From the NCBI GenBank assembly GCA_951799445.1, contig OX637295.1, positions 19,406,001-19,470,000 on the forward strand: a DNA stretch of 64,000 nt, read 5' to 3'. A model generated the notes under the pieces. The model saw only the letters and a program-made list of their open reading frames with translations. It ran no database searches and was not told the origin of the DNA. The stretch's first letter is position 1, and every line of letters starts with the position of its first letter. This DNA is from Pseudisothecium myosuroides. Its lineage: Eukaryota > Streptophyta > Bryopsida > Hypnales > Lembophyllaceae. Shown here piece after piece: positions 21,331-35,043 of the stretch. The translations under genes were made by a program, and so were the position numbers.

Positions 21331-22230
21331 GTGGGGACACTTGGGAGGAGCACGGAACGCTAGTCCAAATTGCGTGGGAGATGGGTCCATGCAGAGATCA
21401 GCGACTGCTTTAGCAGAATGTTTCCATCCATCGAAAGGACAGCTAAGCAATACTCATAGTTAGTAGCTAGTAAGTAGTTTACTTGTATTTCTCGGAAGTT
21501 CTCGATCTGTCATTGTAGTATTTGGGGACCTAACACTACCTTGTGTGACCTACGTTCCGGATTAGCTAACCGGAATGTTGTGAGGGTGCTACCCCCTTGT
21601 ATTGCAGCTTTGGTTATGATTGACTAGGGTATTGTGTTTGGAGAGAGAGAGAGAAAAGTGTGAGTGTTATGAGTGGTGAAGTCCCTACCCCTCCCAAAAA
21701 GCAAGTGCGGACCCTTTGAGGGTAAAATAGAGGCATAGAAAACCATCTGTTGAGTGTGTTGAGACCAAAAACTAGATTAGGCCGGATCCAGGACAGTATC
21801 CGGAAAGAAGTTATGATCCGGAAGAGTGAGATAGTTTGTGTGGAGCACTGTTTTGGTGGTCCAATGTTGGGAGGAAACTAGAGAAGTTCCTAATTCAAAC
21901 CATATCTTAGTTGGAAGAAGAATTCGGAAAGAATTGTTCATGAACTGGATTGAGATCTAGATTAGAGTTAGTTTAGGATTGGATGTGGATTAGGACAAAA
22001 ATAGAATTTGGATTGGATCCGGAATAGGATTTTAGAGAATCCGGATTGGATCCAGAATAAGATTTAATAGGATCCGGAATGATCCAAAATGAGTTGGAAT
22101 AGGATCCAGATTAATTGTAGGAGTTTGTGGGATTTTGGGGTAGTTTTTGGGCCATCTTGACACCAGTATTAGATCGAGCTTGCTATCCTACATAGAATCT
22201 CTATGGGAACGATAACCCGTGTCATCTTTG
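21331..22230. repeat. Second member of the repeat family seen at 9.5-10.2 kb
   Basis: Carries GTGACCTACGTTCCGGATT, AAAAAGCAAGTGCGGACCCT, GGGTAAAATAGAGG and a run of GGATCC/ATCCGGA variants at about 21990-22110. It ends near AACCCGTGTCAT. No protein domain remains. Orientation matches the copy at 9.5 kb. Confidence 0.4.
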
Positions 22231-22439
22231 TGGTGTTTTGTGCCACAAGAGAAGACACTTACTGAAGACTATTTCTACATGCCACGTTGTCAAGGGATTT
22301 TGATTTGATTTTGAATAAGTTTTTAGAAGTTACTAAGGGCTAAGGTAAAATGTTGACCAAATGTGAAAAAATAGAAGAAGGGCAGCTATTTAGCAAATTT
22401 TTGAAAAAAATTTAAATTTTAAAAAAAAAGTTTATTTTA

Positions 22440-23375
22440 AAAATTAAAGAATTAAAAAAAAAAACCTAGTGATGTGGCATGCCACGTTAGCACACTTTGA
22501 CGTTGTGTAAAAATTCTAACATTTTTTTTAAATGTCAACAAAGACATCAACTGAGACATCAATTGAGACATACAGATGTTTTTTGCAACGTCTACTAAGA
22601 TGTCTAAATAGACAAGAACCAAAGCCCAATGGACTAGACATATCCCATATTGTTAGTTTTCCTTCCTACCATTCTACTTACATAAATATCAGATGGTCTT
22701 TACATGTAAATATACTCACAATATGTGGCTTTTTAAATCATACAATATAAATACCATGTATGGTCTACAATGTATGGTGTATGGCGTATTGTATATAGTA
22801 TATTAAAAATAATATATGATGTATGATGTATGTTGTACAATGTATGGTGTATTTTGTATAATGTATTGTATATGACTTTTTCTATGGTATATTGTGCATA
22901 GTAAACATTTAAGCAAACATTTCAAAAAACGTTTATACATCTAAATTGACAAAAAAACAATTAGAAAATTCTTCTACACATTTCTATTGATGTTGCAAGA
23001 AAAAAAATTAAATTTTTTGCAACATCCACATTGATGTTGCTGAAAACAGTAGTGAATTTCTCAGACGTTGTGATGTCAGCTGCCACATCATTTTTGGATC
23101 AAGCTTAAAAAATCCTATATGGCACTGCCCGCTTTCTTGGCGCTTATGTGGAGGTGACATGGCCGCCATATGGCAAAATTTTGGTACCTTCTTTGACCAT
23201 GTTTGCAAAGACGTTGCTGTAAAAACATGGCATGTTTTTTCAAATTTTCTCTTATTTGTGCCATATCAATCTTGACAGATTTTCCTAGACATGCATAATA
23301 GACATGCCTTACGTTCAATTGAACATAACTCCATGTTTACAAACTTGTCATAAAAAACACATATTCCTTCTAGTG
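22440..23375. mobile_element. CACTA-like element fragment, related to the one at 55.6-57.9 kb
   Basis: The right end reads TAAAAAACACATATTCCTTCTAGTG, that is, a CACTAGAAGG terminus. The interior shares GTGGCATGCCACGT and the repeated GACATC..AGATGTTTTTTGCAACGTC modules with 55638-57886. The left terminus was not found. A degenerate TATGGTGTATG microsatellite lies at 22745-22875, and its complement occurs in the relative near 56330. Confidence 0.5.
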
Positions 23376-24930
23376 CCTTGTCACTTTGACAAGAAAAAAC
23401 CTCAGAGGATTAAATCCGACTACCTTCCATTCACAGTAAAAATGTCAATCCTAACATATGAGAGACCTAGACTCACAAGGCAACCAAACCGGGTGATATA
23501 AGGATCATAATTTGAACTTAGACACCTAAAAGTTCAATGGGCTCAAAGGTCCTCTAATCAAAGCAATGCATACCATATGCCCATGCAAGCTAGGGGGGAA
23601 ACGGTGGCCTTGTCCCATACCTAGTTATTTACCGAGTTCCCCCGAGTCAAGGCTAACTCACTGCCAATGGCGTGGGAGGGCTAGAGCCTTTCGCTAGCCT
23701 TGCTCTCTTGCACGGTAAGCTCAAAGAAGCAAAGTGATCACCGACAGAAAGGAGTGCACCTTCATGCCGGGTGGGGGTGAACCCTCACACCTTCACTTCT
23801 CTACATGGAAAAAGAATCCTTGGAATTAAAAAGCCTTTTGTTCCCATCAAGCTTTCTTTTGCCTACCACCAAACCATGACACTTTGATTTCCCACTTTTG
23901 TCACTTGTGCTCTCTATTTCATCCCAACCCTTAACTCTAGCGTGATTTGTGCTGAAATTTTTAGTTCAACATCCCTAAACTAAGAAAAAGTTAATTTTTT
24001 GGTGATTTTGTGGTTTTTGAATGATTTGAAGGGTCTAACTCAGCCTAAAAAAAAGACAAAATCAGCACATGGAGTTGCTGAAATTCTTAGATGGAGACTA
24101 TTATCTATAAAAAAGAGCACTCAAAGTTGCTGAAATTGTAAGGTAGGAAGTCCTTAGAAGAGGAAACTAATTTTTTGGGTGGTTTTGAGGATTTAGATGG
24201 TCCTACGGGACTTTTGAAGGATAAAAAATGAAAAAACAGCAACCAATATCACACCAAACACTTCCTTTTTTGGTGGGTTAGGAAATTACAAACTAATGGA
24301 TTACTACTTGTAAACACAATAGTCGTCCACCCCTTACCATTTGGTGCACGTCTTGGAAGTGAAATTCCACCTAGAAAAATCCGTGCCAGTTTCTAGATGG
24401 GCGGCATCTCCCGTTCACTTCCAATTTCCTTTGGATTTCCAACCAACAGTGCTAAATTGTGAGCATGCAAGTGTGAGCCTATAAGCATTGAGCATAAAGT
24501 ATGTGAGCATGGAGTTTTGGAATTGTAAAAAGTTCAATAATATTTCTAAAAATAGAATTTAAAAAAAAATGATTCTAAAAATTTCTATTTTTATTTAATT
24601 TTTGTACACTATGACCGTGGGCCTATGACCGTGGACCTATTATCGTGGATCTATTACCATGGATCTATTACCGTGGTTATATACAATTTGTATATAATTT
24701 TTAATTTCAATTACTGGTTAGAGTAATAGAAGTATATATTGTGAAAGGCAAATAGATGACGTATAAGAAAATGCAAATTGAGATTGAAAATAGGCTGTAC
24801 TAAATACTTCAAAAAATTACAGTATTTGTCCAAATAGAAATTGGTACTTGTAAAGCTATACATCTTACTTTAGTCTACAGTCCTTCAATCATCAACACCA
24901 ATCACTTAGGGATTGTTGGACTTCTAAACA
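23376..24930. other. Intergenic, no gene recognised
   Basis: Unique-looking, moderately AT-rich DNA. Near 24610-24670 a short run of GACCGTGG-CCTATTA units repeats four times. No exon or domain was supported. Confidence 0.4.
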
Positions 24931-24932
24931 TG

Positions 24933-26875
24933 TTAAAGACTATCCTTTGAAACTTTGATGATATCGGCTTTTGTGAGAAGGAGCTTCACTTCATTGAAGC
25001 TGAAGCTTGGAGAATGTATAAACTTATCCTCTGCCATATTCATTTTGGTGAAGTAGCAAAGTAAGTAATAAAGATGTTTGCAATGCACATACTGCTGGCG
25101 TCCACCAATTGCTAAAATGGCCATGTCGACAAAATTGGGACAAGTGCACTCTGGATACATGCCAAGTGTAATGTGATAAAGCTTTTGCTTAGGATCAAGT
25201 CCAGATTGAAGGGAGATTATGGCTCCAAGTCCGGGGAAGGGGAGAAAGGTTATTCCTAAAATTGTTCCTTTGACATTACCAGCACTCTCCCATTTATTGC
25301 GGTGCTCTGTTGTAGAAGCATTTGCAATATGTCGAATAGCCTTGCTCCTTCAAGTAGTTGGATATGTGTTTGCATGCAAAGGACTAGGATGATCATAGTA
25401 GATGGCCTAGAAAACATTGTACATGGTGCATAAACGTCGAGGGGACATAGTTGGCCGCTGTTGTAATTGGAAACCATCCTCTTGCAACAGCAACGTCTCT
25501 TGGCGGGTCAAATTAGTGCCTGTTAGTATAGGCCACACATCTGGAACTTGGGGCCAATCAATTACCCAACCTCGTTTAGAGCCTCGTACACATCGTTCAA
25601 TATCATCTGGGCAAAACTAGAAGTCGGTTATGATCTCCTTGTTTCCGCCATATTGTTTTTTCTACCACGGTAGGTCGGAGCTGGAGTACCTCTAGATCCC
25701 TTTGCAATTTTGGCAACACAATGGATGTTTGAATTCTGTTGTTGCGCGTGACATTTGCAACTGGACTTGTGCAAAATTCTTGCGATAAGCCACTGTGAAG
25801 TATCACAGTCACTCTCCATTGTAGTTGTCACATGTGGTACATGCGTAGAACCAACCAGCGTATCTGCTTCATTAGAAGCAACCGTAGATGAACGTATTGA
25901 TTGTGTTTGTACTCGGGGTTGAGAGAAGTTTACCTTGTCCGGACAATGGGAGTCACCATCTGACTCAATGGGGAGGTCAAGCTTGCACTTACTACTACCA
26001 AATATTTCTTCGCCTTCTAAATGGGGAATATGTGATGCAACACCAGCCCCTCCAGGAAGATCATTAAGTGCCTCTGCAATCTTCTTAGGATCCCTGCTAC
26101 GTCTAGCGCCTCGTAACTTTAACTCCTCTTCAGATGGCCCTGACCTTGATATGTTGCCTTTAAGAAAAGCTCGGTAATTGGTCATTTGCATGAAAGCTCA
26201 CATGCAGTCATCTGAAGTGGCAGCAAACAAATCATTACCCCGACTACTCGACTGCTGCAACCACCTATTATGGACAGTTTTGGATAAGTTGCATGACGGC
26301 ATGTCTGCCATCTCTTCAACATTTAAATCCTGAAATAATGATATCAACGACAAAATAAAATAAAAATTAAGTATCATCACAGTTCTGAGTTACAATAAAA
26401 TAGTTAAACTTTGATCTCTCTACTATGCGAGAAAGACTTCCCTTGGTGCCAAGGGGAGAATCCCCAATATTCTAGAGTGATCAATATTTCTAAAGAAGGT
26501 AGTAATATTTGTTCCGAATTTTGTTTCAGTAAAATAAAAGTGGATCCTGAAGATTGCAAAATGAAAAAGGTAAGGTAGAAAAAATACCATTTGCATAAAC
26601 CCGCTCCATTGACGATATCGAAAGTGCCAAAATGCAAGCCACAGCTCCAGTTCCCTCATAGCATCTTCTGATTGTTCCGAGGCTGCTCTAGATGAAAGCC
26701 ACCAAGATCGTATCGCCAGGTAACACATCTCAGCTTCGTCCATAGTTTTGGAGTCTTTGTATTGCTTACAAAGTCGAGTATGTTGGTGTTGCAAGTCCGG
26801 CTTGATGAGCTTCTGTATATGGCGATGCAAAGAGGTACTCCAATGTAAAAGACATGTCCGCTCCCGGTTCACCAT
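24933..26875 (-). pseudogene. SWIM zinc-finger protein pseudogene
   Basis: Exon 26875-26588 (after AATACAG; HWSTSLHRHIQKLIKP..WHFRYRQWSGFMQM) and an exon from 26329 (after TTTCAG; SKTVHNRWLQQS) lead to a C-terminal SWIM finger. That finger reads C-T-C-x19-C-K-H in the ORF starting at 25160, then SFSFNEVKLLLTKADI. SWIM fingers occur in MULE transposases and plant nuclear proteins. The gene is broken. There is TGA at 26198-26200 between DDCM and AFMQM. A frame change occurs at the T run 25655-25661 (A run on the coding strand). TAG lies at 25617-25619 just before FCPDDIERC. A further frame change occurs near 25280. The N-terminal part of the protein is missing to the right of 26880. Similar coding character resumes after each break, so these are lesions rather than introns. 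Confidence 0.7.
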
Positions 26876-26879
26876 CTGT

Positions 26880-29068
26880 ATTTTAGGATCTCCTCCAGAT
26901 CGGCACCTATTAGGGCTCGACCCTAAAAAGATGGACCTATTACCATGGAAAAGAGGTGGGCTATGGACTCTGTTGAGAATTAGACGGTGGGAAGTTAAAC
27001 TGTACAGTACCTGAAAATGACAACAACACTTAAAAATTTGCTACAATAGCTAAAAATTTGATGATGGGCATAAGGAGACTTATTAGTGTGGGCATGGATT
27101 TCCGTGGCATTGTGTTACAATTTACAACACCTAAAAATGACAATGTATTCAATGATCCTATTTTGTGCTTTCCATGTTAAAGCACATATCTACTTTCACA
27201 TTTATCCAAGAAACGGATGAAATAAACCTTTTCTGCATCCACTACTGTTGATTTTTGTCATCCAAAGGACTCAAAACGTCCCTGTCGTCCTTTAAGGGTT
27301 AAGAATTTAAGGGTTAAGAATAGAGCCTTTGCTCCGCCTTTGCTTCGTCGCCAGCCTTTGCACCCACTTCTATCGGAGTTATCGGCACTATATTCCTTTT
27401 TCGTGCTTAACCTGCTCTGCTTTCAATCAAGGTGTCTCACTCCCTCCTCCACGTTACGTCTTTACTGAATTGCGGATCGCCAGCAAACATCGTTGGTGAA
27501 TGATGTTTTCGCCATTTCCGCTCCTTAATTTCTAGGGTTCGCCAGTCATTGTAGTTGTAAGGAAGCACTCTTTTTGCCAGGGTCTTTTAGGTTGTAAATT
27601 TGTGAATTTGTGCTCCACCTCCTGCAATTTCAATGTTGCTCATCAAGTGTAGCCCTTAGTGGTTTAAGTTGGTAGAAATGGCGTCCTTGCGCCTTCATGG
27701 ACATAATATTTTGCGCATGCATCTTAAATTGTTGTTGTTCCCTTTTCTTTCTGTCATGGTTGAAGTGTTCATCAGCTGGGTTTGGAAACTACACCACCGT
27801 TGTTTGTCTTTCTGTTTGGCATTTGCTTTTCCATATGCACACCCTGAAATTTGCTTCGTATACTAACAATTGTGTTTCATGGAGTCTGGGGGACAAGGAT
27901 GCACACTCAAATCAATTTGCACTTCTGTGCAGATCAAACTATGGAAGAATTTTGGATGCGCTTACAAGTGTAAGACGTGCGATGCTGTGGATAGTGTGGA
28001 CGTTGCGTAGCTGTTGAGGATAGAAGCCTACAGCTTTCAAACCACGATGGAGAGGAGCTTGGCGTTGAAGATGGTGGCTTAGGGCTTAGAAGCGACGGAA
28101 AGGAGCTTGTTGTTGGCTCAGAAGGTGATACTTTATCACGTTCGTGATGTTTATGTCGTGTATTTTTGTTGAGAGAATTAATAATCAAGTCATTCATAAT
28201 TCTATACAGATACACCAAAATGCTCTTTAGGTCTTGTAAGCCTCAACTTTTGTCTAGAAAAATTGGATTGGATATTACATTCGAGTTTCAAAGTGAATGT
28301 GATTTCGATATTTTGTTCTACAGTTTCGTAAGGGGGCTTAGTTAGCAATTTGAGGAAAATAGAATTGCTTTGTCCTCAGTGCAGTAAGAAATCTTTGAAT
28401 TGCAGAGCAGGAATTGGAGGCTTGTCGTCCTACCCTGCATAATTACATGATTGATCCAAGATTGTTGACTTCTGTACTTGAATTTGGTTTAGCATCCTTC
28501 TGCCTCTACTCCCGATTGACTCTGTTTTTCTGTTAATGGCAACAAGTTAGTTACAATGGTTACAACCTTTGTATCATCATTTGATATATTCAAAATGATC
28601 GATTTGGATTCATGAGTGCAACAGTGGGCCTCAAATGAATGTTACAACACCAAGTATGAAAAGTGTATCTGACTCCGAAACTCAATTCCAAGTGAATTGT
28701 CATTTTTGAAATTGGAGCAAGTTTAAGCACTAGGGTACGATCACTGAATTCTGATCAGTTCCAAGTTGCCAGGGTTCTTGTGAATTTTTAGTCTTCAGCG
28801 ATGTGATTTTACTTACATGCTCTTTGAGCTCTGACTTTCCTTGCACTGGTTCCCTGGGCTGCATTTCCTTGTTTGTTGACACTTGTTCAGCTTGCTCCAA
28901 TTTTACCGGAAAAATGACTTCAATGTTTTCTGTGCAGGCGCAGGTTACACTGAATCCGCAATTGTGAAGAAGTGACACAATTTCATTGTGGAGTTTGATT
29001 TTGGAACTTGAAGAACTTCCGGGTGAACAATTCCCATTTTATAGCCCTTCTGCAGATAGACCGCAACA
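26880..29068 (+). other. 5' flank and probable leader of the F-box gene
   Basis: No coding domain. 27290-27312 holds two copies of TTTAAGGGTTAAGAA. From about 27320 the base composition and GTAAGG/GTGTTCAT stretches look like a promoter and an intron-containing 5' UTR. Short ORFs at 27669-28017 have no homology I recognise. Confidence 0.35.
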
Positions 29069-31122
29069 ATGGATTCTTTCTTGGATGATCTCCACAGTGC
29101 TCTTCAGAAGCAGATGCAATCGGAGACGATGGACGATCTAAGGCCATCGTCTTTAGCAAACGTTTGCACTCTTTGCAACGCGAGGATTATTGAAGGACGG
29201 ATGGACTTTAGGCCTTTATACGAGCGACTGGGACGGACAATCGTGAAGCTCGGAAGTCTAGCCATCGCCAGGAATGTGGTGAGTAGTGAGGATCCGTTTC
29301 GGAACCTAAGCGACGACATTCTGCAGCACATCCTCGCCAGGCTGCCTACGTTTCCCCTCATGGCCGCGAAGAAAGTGTGCAAGCGATGGGCGTCGGTGAC
29401 CACCACACCGGAGTTTGATATTTTGCACAAGAAGCTAATCCGTAAATCGCGTTTGGTTCCTTGTGGAATCAACTATATGGGTCCCAGCAAGTCTCAATTG
29501 TTTGCATATGATGTGGAGAACAATAAGTGGCTGATGCTTCCGGCTCTGCAGTTACCGGCTCTTAACTACGGCTCTTTAGCAGGTATTGGAAATGGTGGCC
29601 ATACACCTGGTTTTTGAATATTGTTTTATAAACGCACTGAAACTACAAGAGCTGTTAACGTTCTCCTCTGTACAAACGTTAGAACTATAGATTGAAGTAT
29701 AGAACTGTAGAAAATACAAGAGCTATTAAACAAGAACTATGGATTGAAATCTGTACTAAACGTCTCCTCTGTAATAACTTTTTCAAGAGCTTGAAATTTA
29801 AACTAAGTGTGAATATTCTTCATAGCAGTTGCCAGTGGAGTGGTGTTCGCCATTGCTGGGCCTGGTGACGACAGGCTTTTGTACAAGCTGACGACCTTGG
29901 CGTCCTCCGCTGAGTCTTTTGGAGAATCGTGGTACGAGACTCCTATTATGACGTTCAAGCGGTCGTCCCCGGTGGTGAGTGTGTCCCTGGGCGCTGGCAT
30001 GGGGCATAAAGTGGTGGTGGCTGGCGGGGGGGTGGATTCTAGTGAAGATGACAGGGCTCGACACAGGGCTGTGGAGGTCTTTGATTCTGAAATTGGTAAG
30101 TGGTTTGCAGGTCTCTTTCAATGCCATTAATTGATCATGGATTTATACTTCTGTTGTATTGTTGTGTAGGAGACTTGTTTGCAAAGTAAAACCTTTCTTC
30201 ATGAATGAGTCTTTGTTTTGTCTTTGCAGATGTCTTTGTTTTGTTTTGTCAACATTATGGTTTGTTAACCCAGTTCTGTTCATCGAAAATCTATGAGTTT
30301 TTCAACACCCGGTATTCGGTGTTTTGAAAGGTGTTCTTCAAATTTTCTTACCATTCTTCTAGTCTGGTAAAGGCATGTTTGTGCTTGGTGTTAAGGAGTA
30401 TTACAAATGAATCTAGGTATACAATTACATTGGATTTACTTTGCTAACATCATTTCTACTTCGAAGTGCAAACACACCTTCCATTAAGCCTCTTTTTTTG
30501 CACTAGTTTTGTGTTCATGGCACTTTCAATGACGACTGCAGGTACTTGGGAGTCCTATGGTGACCTGCCGGAGGAATTATCGGTATACAACTCCGCAAAT
30601 TGGATGTCAGGAGTAGTGTGTGACAACAAATTCTTGGTCTCATCAGTTCACAAATTCGAATTTGACAAAGTCCAAATTCACTCTCTGGATTTTTACACCA
30701 AGCAGTGGGCTTCCATCCAGTTGGTGTGTCCCATGGATTTGATTTACAGCCGCATCATGGCAATCGGGACAACACTTGTGGTCGCCGGGTTATGTCAACA
30801 TGAACATGAAGATGGGGTTCTTAAAGTGAAGCTCTGGAAAGTTGATTTGAAGACCCTCAGCTTGATTCAGATTGGGTTGATGCCAGGGGAATGGGCTGTC
30901 TTGCTCGAAGGAGTACTAGAAAATTTTTTACTCTTGACGTTTCTGGTGGATGAGAATTTGGTGTATATCTCCATGGGTCTCCCCATGCACAATGGGGAGC
31001 TCATCGTGGCAGAGGTTTCATTGGAAGAGTGCAAAACTTATTGGCGTCTTTTGCCAGCTATACGGAAACTGATCCCTTTCAATGAGTTTATCACTTTTTG
31101 CGCTTCTATTAGTTTTGCGTAA
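29069..31122 (+). CDS. F-box protein with kelch-like C-terminal part
   Basis: Three exons: 29069-29582, 29829-30095 and 30542-31122 (donors GTATTG and GTAAGT, acceptors ATAGCAG and CTGCAG, phases 1 and 1). They encode 453 residues. The start ATG 29069 (MDSFLDDLHSAL) opens the frame. The F-box is at about residues 74-112 (FRNLSDDILQHILARLP..AAKKVCKRWASV), which would bind SKP1 in an SCF ubiquitin ligase. After it come ELFAYDVENNKW-like kelch/F-box-associated strands (LFAYDVENNKWLMLP; VVVAGGGVDSS; VEVFDSEI-GTWESYGDLPEEL), the substrate-binding part. The layout resembles Arabidopsis F-box/kelch proteins of the HWS (At3g61590) type. No lesion is visible. The substrate is unknown. Confidence 0.88.
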
Positions 31123-32630
31123 ATATCTTAACAACTTTGGAACCTATTATTAGTTTTCAGATTATTAGGGTTCAGATTATGAGGCTTGGAACCATTGATG
31201 AATCCGCTGCGGATTCAGGTACGGTGGGTTTCATGTCCGAGTGGGGTCGCCGCATGAGAGAGCAAGTAGCGAGGGGGCCAGTCCACCCCGGCTAAGGAAT
31301 AGTGAATCCTATGGAATACTTTTTGCACTTCAGGCCGTTTGTGTTTTGAGGTGTGGTTAGATGCGATTTTCAGGTTGTGGATATTGGGTTTCAAGCTTGT
31401 AGGATTCAAATTTGTAGATTACTGTTTTCCATGGCCTCAGTGACCTTCTTGATTTGGCACCCGTAAACAAGGTGCGCTTCTCCAAAAATGACACCTTTAA
31501 AGTAGTCTTGAAGAGCTTCAAACGTCTTGCTAAGACTTTCATGTACTATGGTAGTTGAGTATCATCGGACTGGTCAGTTATAACTTTGGAATCATCTCTG
31601 TGCTATTTTAAGAGTCTCTCGGGTATCGAACCATCTGTTTGAACAAGTATTGAGTTCAAATTCGAGGCTTCTATGTCAAGTCAATCGATGATAATGTCTT
31701 GATAATTGCTATGTCATCTCTCAAGCCATTAAATTTCTGACAAGTCAATCGATGATAATGTCTTGATAATTGCCATGTCATCTCTCAAGCCATTAAATTT
31801 CTGACAACCTACGTGTTGCAGATCGTGTTCAGCACTTCAGCAGTGACGGATACGCATTTCCGGAGACATTTTATCTGGGTATGTGGACAAATCCATGTAG
31901 GATCCGTTTCCTCTGGTCATCAACAGGGTGGGGAAGTGGTGATCAATGCACTAACGCTGGACTCATCACTAGTACTGAGGGCGGGTATTGCAAAGCTTCT
32001 GTAGTGGGTTTGCGATGATCGGCAGAAAACTAATAACAGTTGTTTGCAATGGATGATTTGCAATTCTTTGAGATTCCAGTAGTTCTTACCACAGTTTAGG
32101 CAGAGACGAGCATTGGTTCCTTGCCCCCACGTTAGACTTTGTGTATCGATTTTGTAGTTCGTGGATTCTGTGGTTTTAGAGCAGCTGCTGCAGTCTCCAC
32201 GTGTTGATTCCGTTTTGTTATGCGGGTGCCATTTTCCAGTGCATGTAGTCGAAATCTAAGCCCGGGTGCTGAAATCATGCTCCAATTCTCGAGAAGGTAA
32301 CATTTCTGGCACTTTTCTAGAATTGGCTCGTGATTTCAGAGTCCAGTGTTCAATTTCTCTAGTGGAGGGAATGGGAATCGGAGGTATGAGGGATTGAATG
32401 TGTCAATTGCCTGCTAGGGGAGGGGTGGCTATGAGTCCGTGTCCAATGCACGAGAGTGAGCGGAGCTGCCATCGTCGTCGTTATTAACATGCAGCGAGGA
32501 GCGAGCAACCTAGGAAGCTTCTTTTGATCGAGAAAGATTGAGATTGAGCACAGGGGTTGTGAACCTTGTCGATCGACTTGTTGGGATCCCATAACAGAGA
32601 GACCCATCTTCTGGAATTGGGGTTGCTCGA
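31123..32630. other. Intergenic after the F-box gene
   Basis: Presumed 3' UTR and flank. The only clear structure is the 64-bp tandem duplication at 31677-31804. Short ORFs on either strand are not supported. Confidence 0.4.
31677..31804. repeat. 64-bp perfect tandem duplication
   Basis: CAAGTCAATCGATGATAATG..TAAATTTCTGA occurs twice head to tail (31677-31740, 31741-31804) with a single difference (GCTATG versus GCCATG), so it is a very recent duplication. Confidence 0.85.
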
Positions 32631-35043
32631 ATTGGGAAGCTATGGCGCATTGATGAGGGATTAGGTCATCTTTGAGGTCATACCCTTAGCGAAAGCAAAA
32701 TGTTTGGATGCTTCTTCAGTGACACTCTACATGTATGCACTTTGTATCAGGTGTGTCCATGGCGTCTATAACTGAGCTCTCATTCAAATGGAAGGGTTTC
32801 ATGAGCGCCATGACTGTGAACGTTGCAACTGGCTCAATGAACTATTACGTGTTATTGCTTTGGATGTTCGTGTTACATTGTTCTTCTTCTTAGCAAGTAG
32901 ATTTGAACCAGGCGGGTGTGCCTCTGTTGGCCAGAGGTGGTTTCGGAGACCGGTTTCTACTTACTATTTTTTTTGTATATGTCGTACAATTCCAAATGAT
33001 TTGAAAATTTTTAAGCATGTAGCCAACTTGTTTAGGAAAGATAATTCAAAGAAGCACCACCATTTTGGACATTTTTTCATACAAATGTGACCTTGTGAAG
33101 TGCAGCTGCCTTGTTTTCCGCAGGACCAAAAAAAGGATTTTTGCCATTTCAAATGCTAATATCTTCCAATTTGCATGGTGAAAAATTCTGAATTTTTTTT
33201 CACATCTTCTAAAACTAGTTTACTATAAGATCCTACAGTTACATGTGTCAAAAAAGTTATTTTTTCAAAAATTTGGTACTTGTACTAAAAATGGCAATTT
33301 TTGAGTGTTTTCGGTGAAAACATAGTCATGGAACATTAGGGGTTAATTTCCAAAAAAAAACTGGTGTGAAATGAATGTCCCATCAGTTCTCTACATTTTC
33401 GCCAAATTTGTGAACTTACAGTTCCGATTCAGTGCTCTATTCAGTGAATTGCACGCCGTCCCCGTAAAAGCGCCCGCTACAGCCCCCACACCAAAGTACC
33501 GTTCCGGGGGAGACCAGCCCGGCGTTGAACATGGCAAGCCGCGTCTGAACTAGCTTGCAGCGTCGTCGTCGCCGTCACCGTCGCCGTCGTGTTCGTCGCC
33601 TGCGTCGTCAACAACCATGCCTGCCTGCTTTCTCCTCACAAGCTCCTTCATAATTTCAGATCTATAGCCCTTCCCTCCTGTTTCTCTTCTTCTTCTTCTT
33701 CTTGCCTCCCCTATCATCACCAAAACATCACGCATGACACATATTTCACAAAAAAATTCAAAAAAATCTCGCCTTTCTTCCGGGATCCAACCTTAAGATT
33801 CTCTGGAACTCACCTTCCACGTACCCCCTCCCCACATAACTTACATGAGCCTTTCCGCAGTAGGCGGTATTCTTTGACGGGTTCAGTTCACACAAGTGGA
33901 GCCCCAACTGCCTGCTTTCACTCAGTTTCGTCACTGGGACGTTGAATACACTCATCATCAGTTCCGCGTTGCGATTGAGGGAATGAGGTTCTCGGGATTA
34001 GGGCTGGAGTGGATTGTTTGGTGCAGCTAGCGAGGGATCGTTTTTCGGTTGAAGAACGAGTTCTCAGTGTGTGTTTTGAGATGATCGTTGAAGAGGTTCG
34101 AAGTTTGCAGGTGAAGGTGATTCGGGTCGTTTTGGAGGTTTGGTTTCAGGGGCAGAAACGAGGGGATTGGCGGTGTCGGTAGTATGGTAAGGTAGCTGGA
34201 AGGTTTTAGTTTGGGTTTTTGGTTTTGGAGGATTCTGAGCTGTTTTGTGAAGCTCTACGAAGTCTAGATTGCGAAAGAGCTGGAAGCGCGTGAAGCTGAG
34301 GTTGGAAGTAAGTTAGTGGAACAGGAATCAGGGTAGTCAGTGAAGACTTGGACTTGGACTTGAAGGTTTTAGGCGACTCTCTTGGTTGTACGTTCAATTC
34401 GCACCTACTTTGGTTGGTGAGGAAAATTGTAGCAGAGGAGAGGGTGGATGATTGGCATATTTTGGAAGCAAAATTTCAGAATGAGGCGGATCCGGCGTCA
34501 ACTCTTGATATAATTAGGTATGTCCTGATTCGGGAATGTTTTCATAGAACTAGGTCTGTCTTTCTTCTTCGATGATGTCTGGGTTTTGGGTTCTGACCTA
34601 ACTGGCAAGCTGCGGTTATAACTAAGCATGTCCTTATTTGTGAATCTGCCTTATATGTCTGGATTTCTTGTACATGTTTGGATTTCCATTCTGACCTAAT
34701 TGACAAGCCGCGGTTTTCCTACCGACACTTCTTTATCTTGGGATTGAGTTCTGCATTATCATTCTTCTAGTGTTTATCCCGTTTCTCCTCTTGGCTTGTT
34801 GAGGTTTCTACAGTTGACTACTCTTTGCATGAGTGGTTTCCTTGATTTTGAATGACCTATTTATTTGAAAGTAGTTTCGTAGCATTCTTGAATGAAGCTT
34901 CTCGTGCTTTGCGCCTTGTAATTCAAGGAAGGATCGGGGTATCCAAGATGCTCTGATCGTATGACATACCATTTCCAGCGATATTTATTGAATCCAAATC
35001 ATACAAAATAGAGCAACTTTAGAATGTTATGCTAATCTTTAGT
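32631..35043 (+). other. 5' flank and probable long leader of the CRLK gene
   Basis: No coding domain. 33540-33735 is a CGTCGTCGCCGTC-type trinucleotide-rich stretch followed by TTCTTCTTCTTC runs, typical of a plant promoter or 5' UTR. 33960-34400 looks like transcribed leader. The TTAGGGGTTAA near 33338 resembles the right end of a TTAA element, but no matching left end was found. Confidence 0.35.

Noticed and set aside
33334..33346. TTAGGGGTTAA as a possible piggyBac-type right end (also near 36350, 38062 and 48242)
   Set aside because: No matching opposite terminus was found at a sensible distance for any of these single ends.
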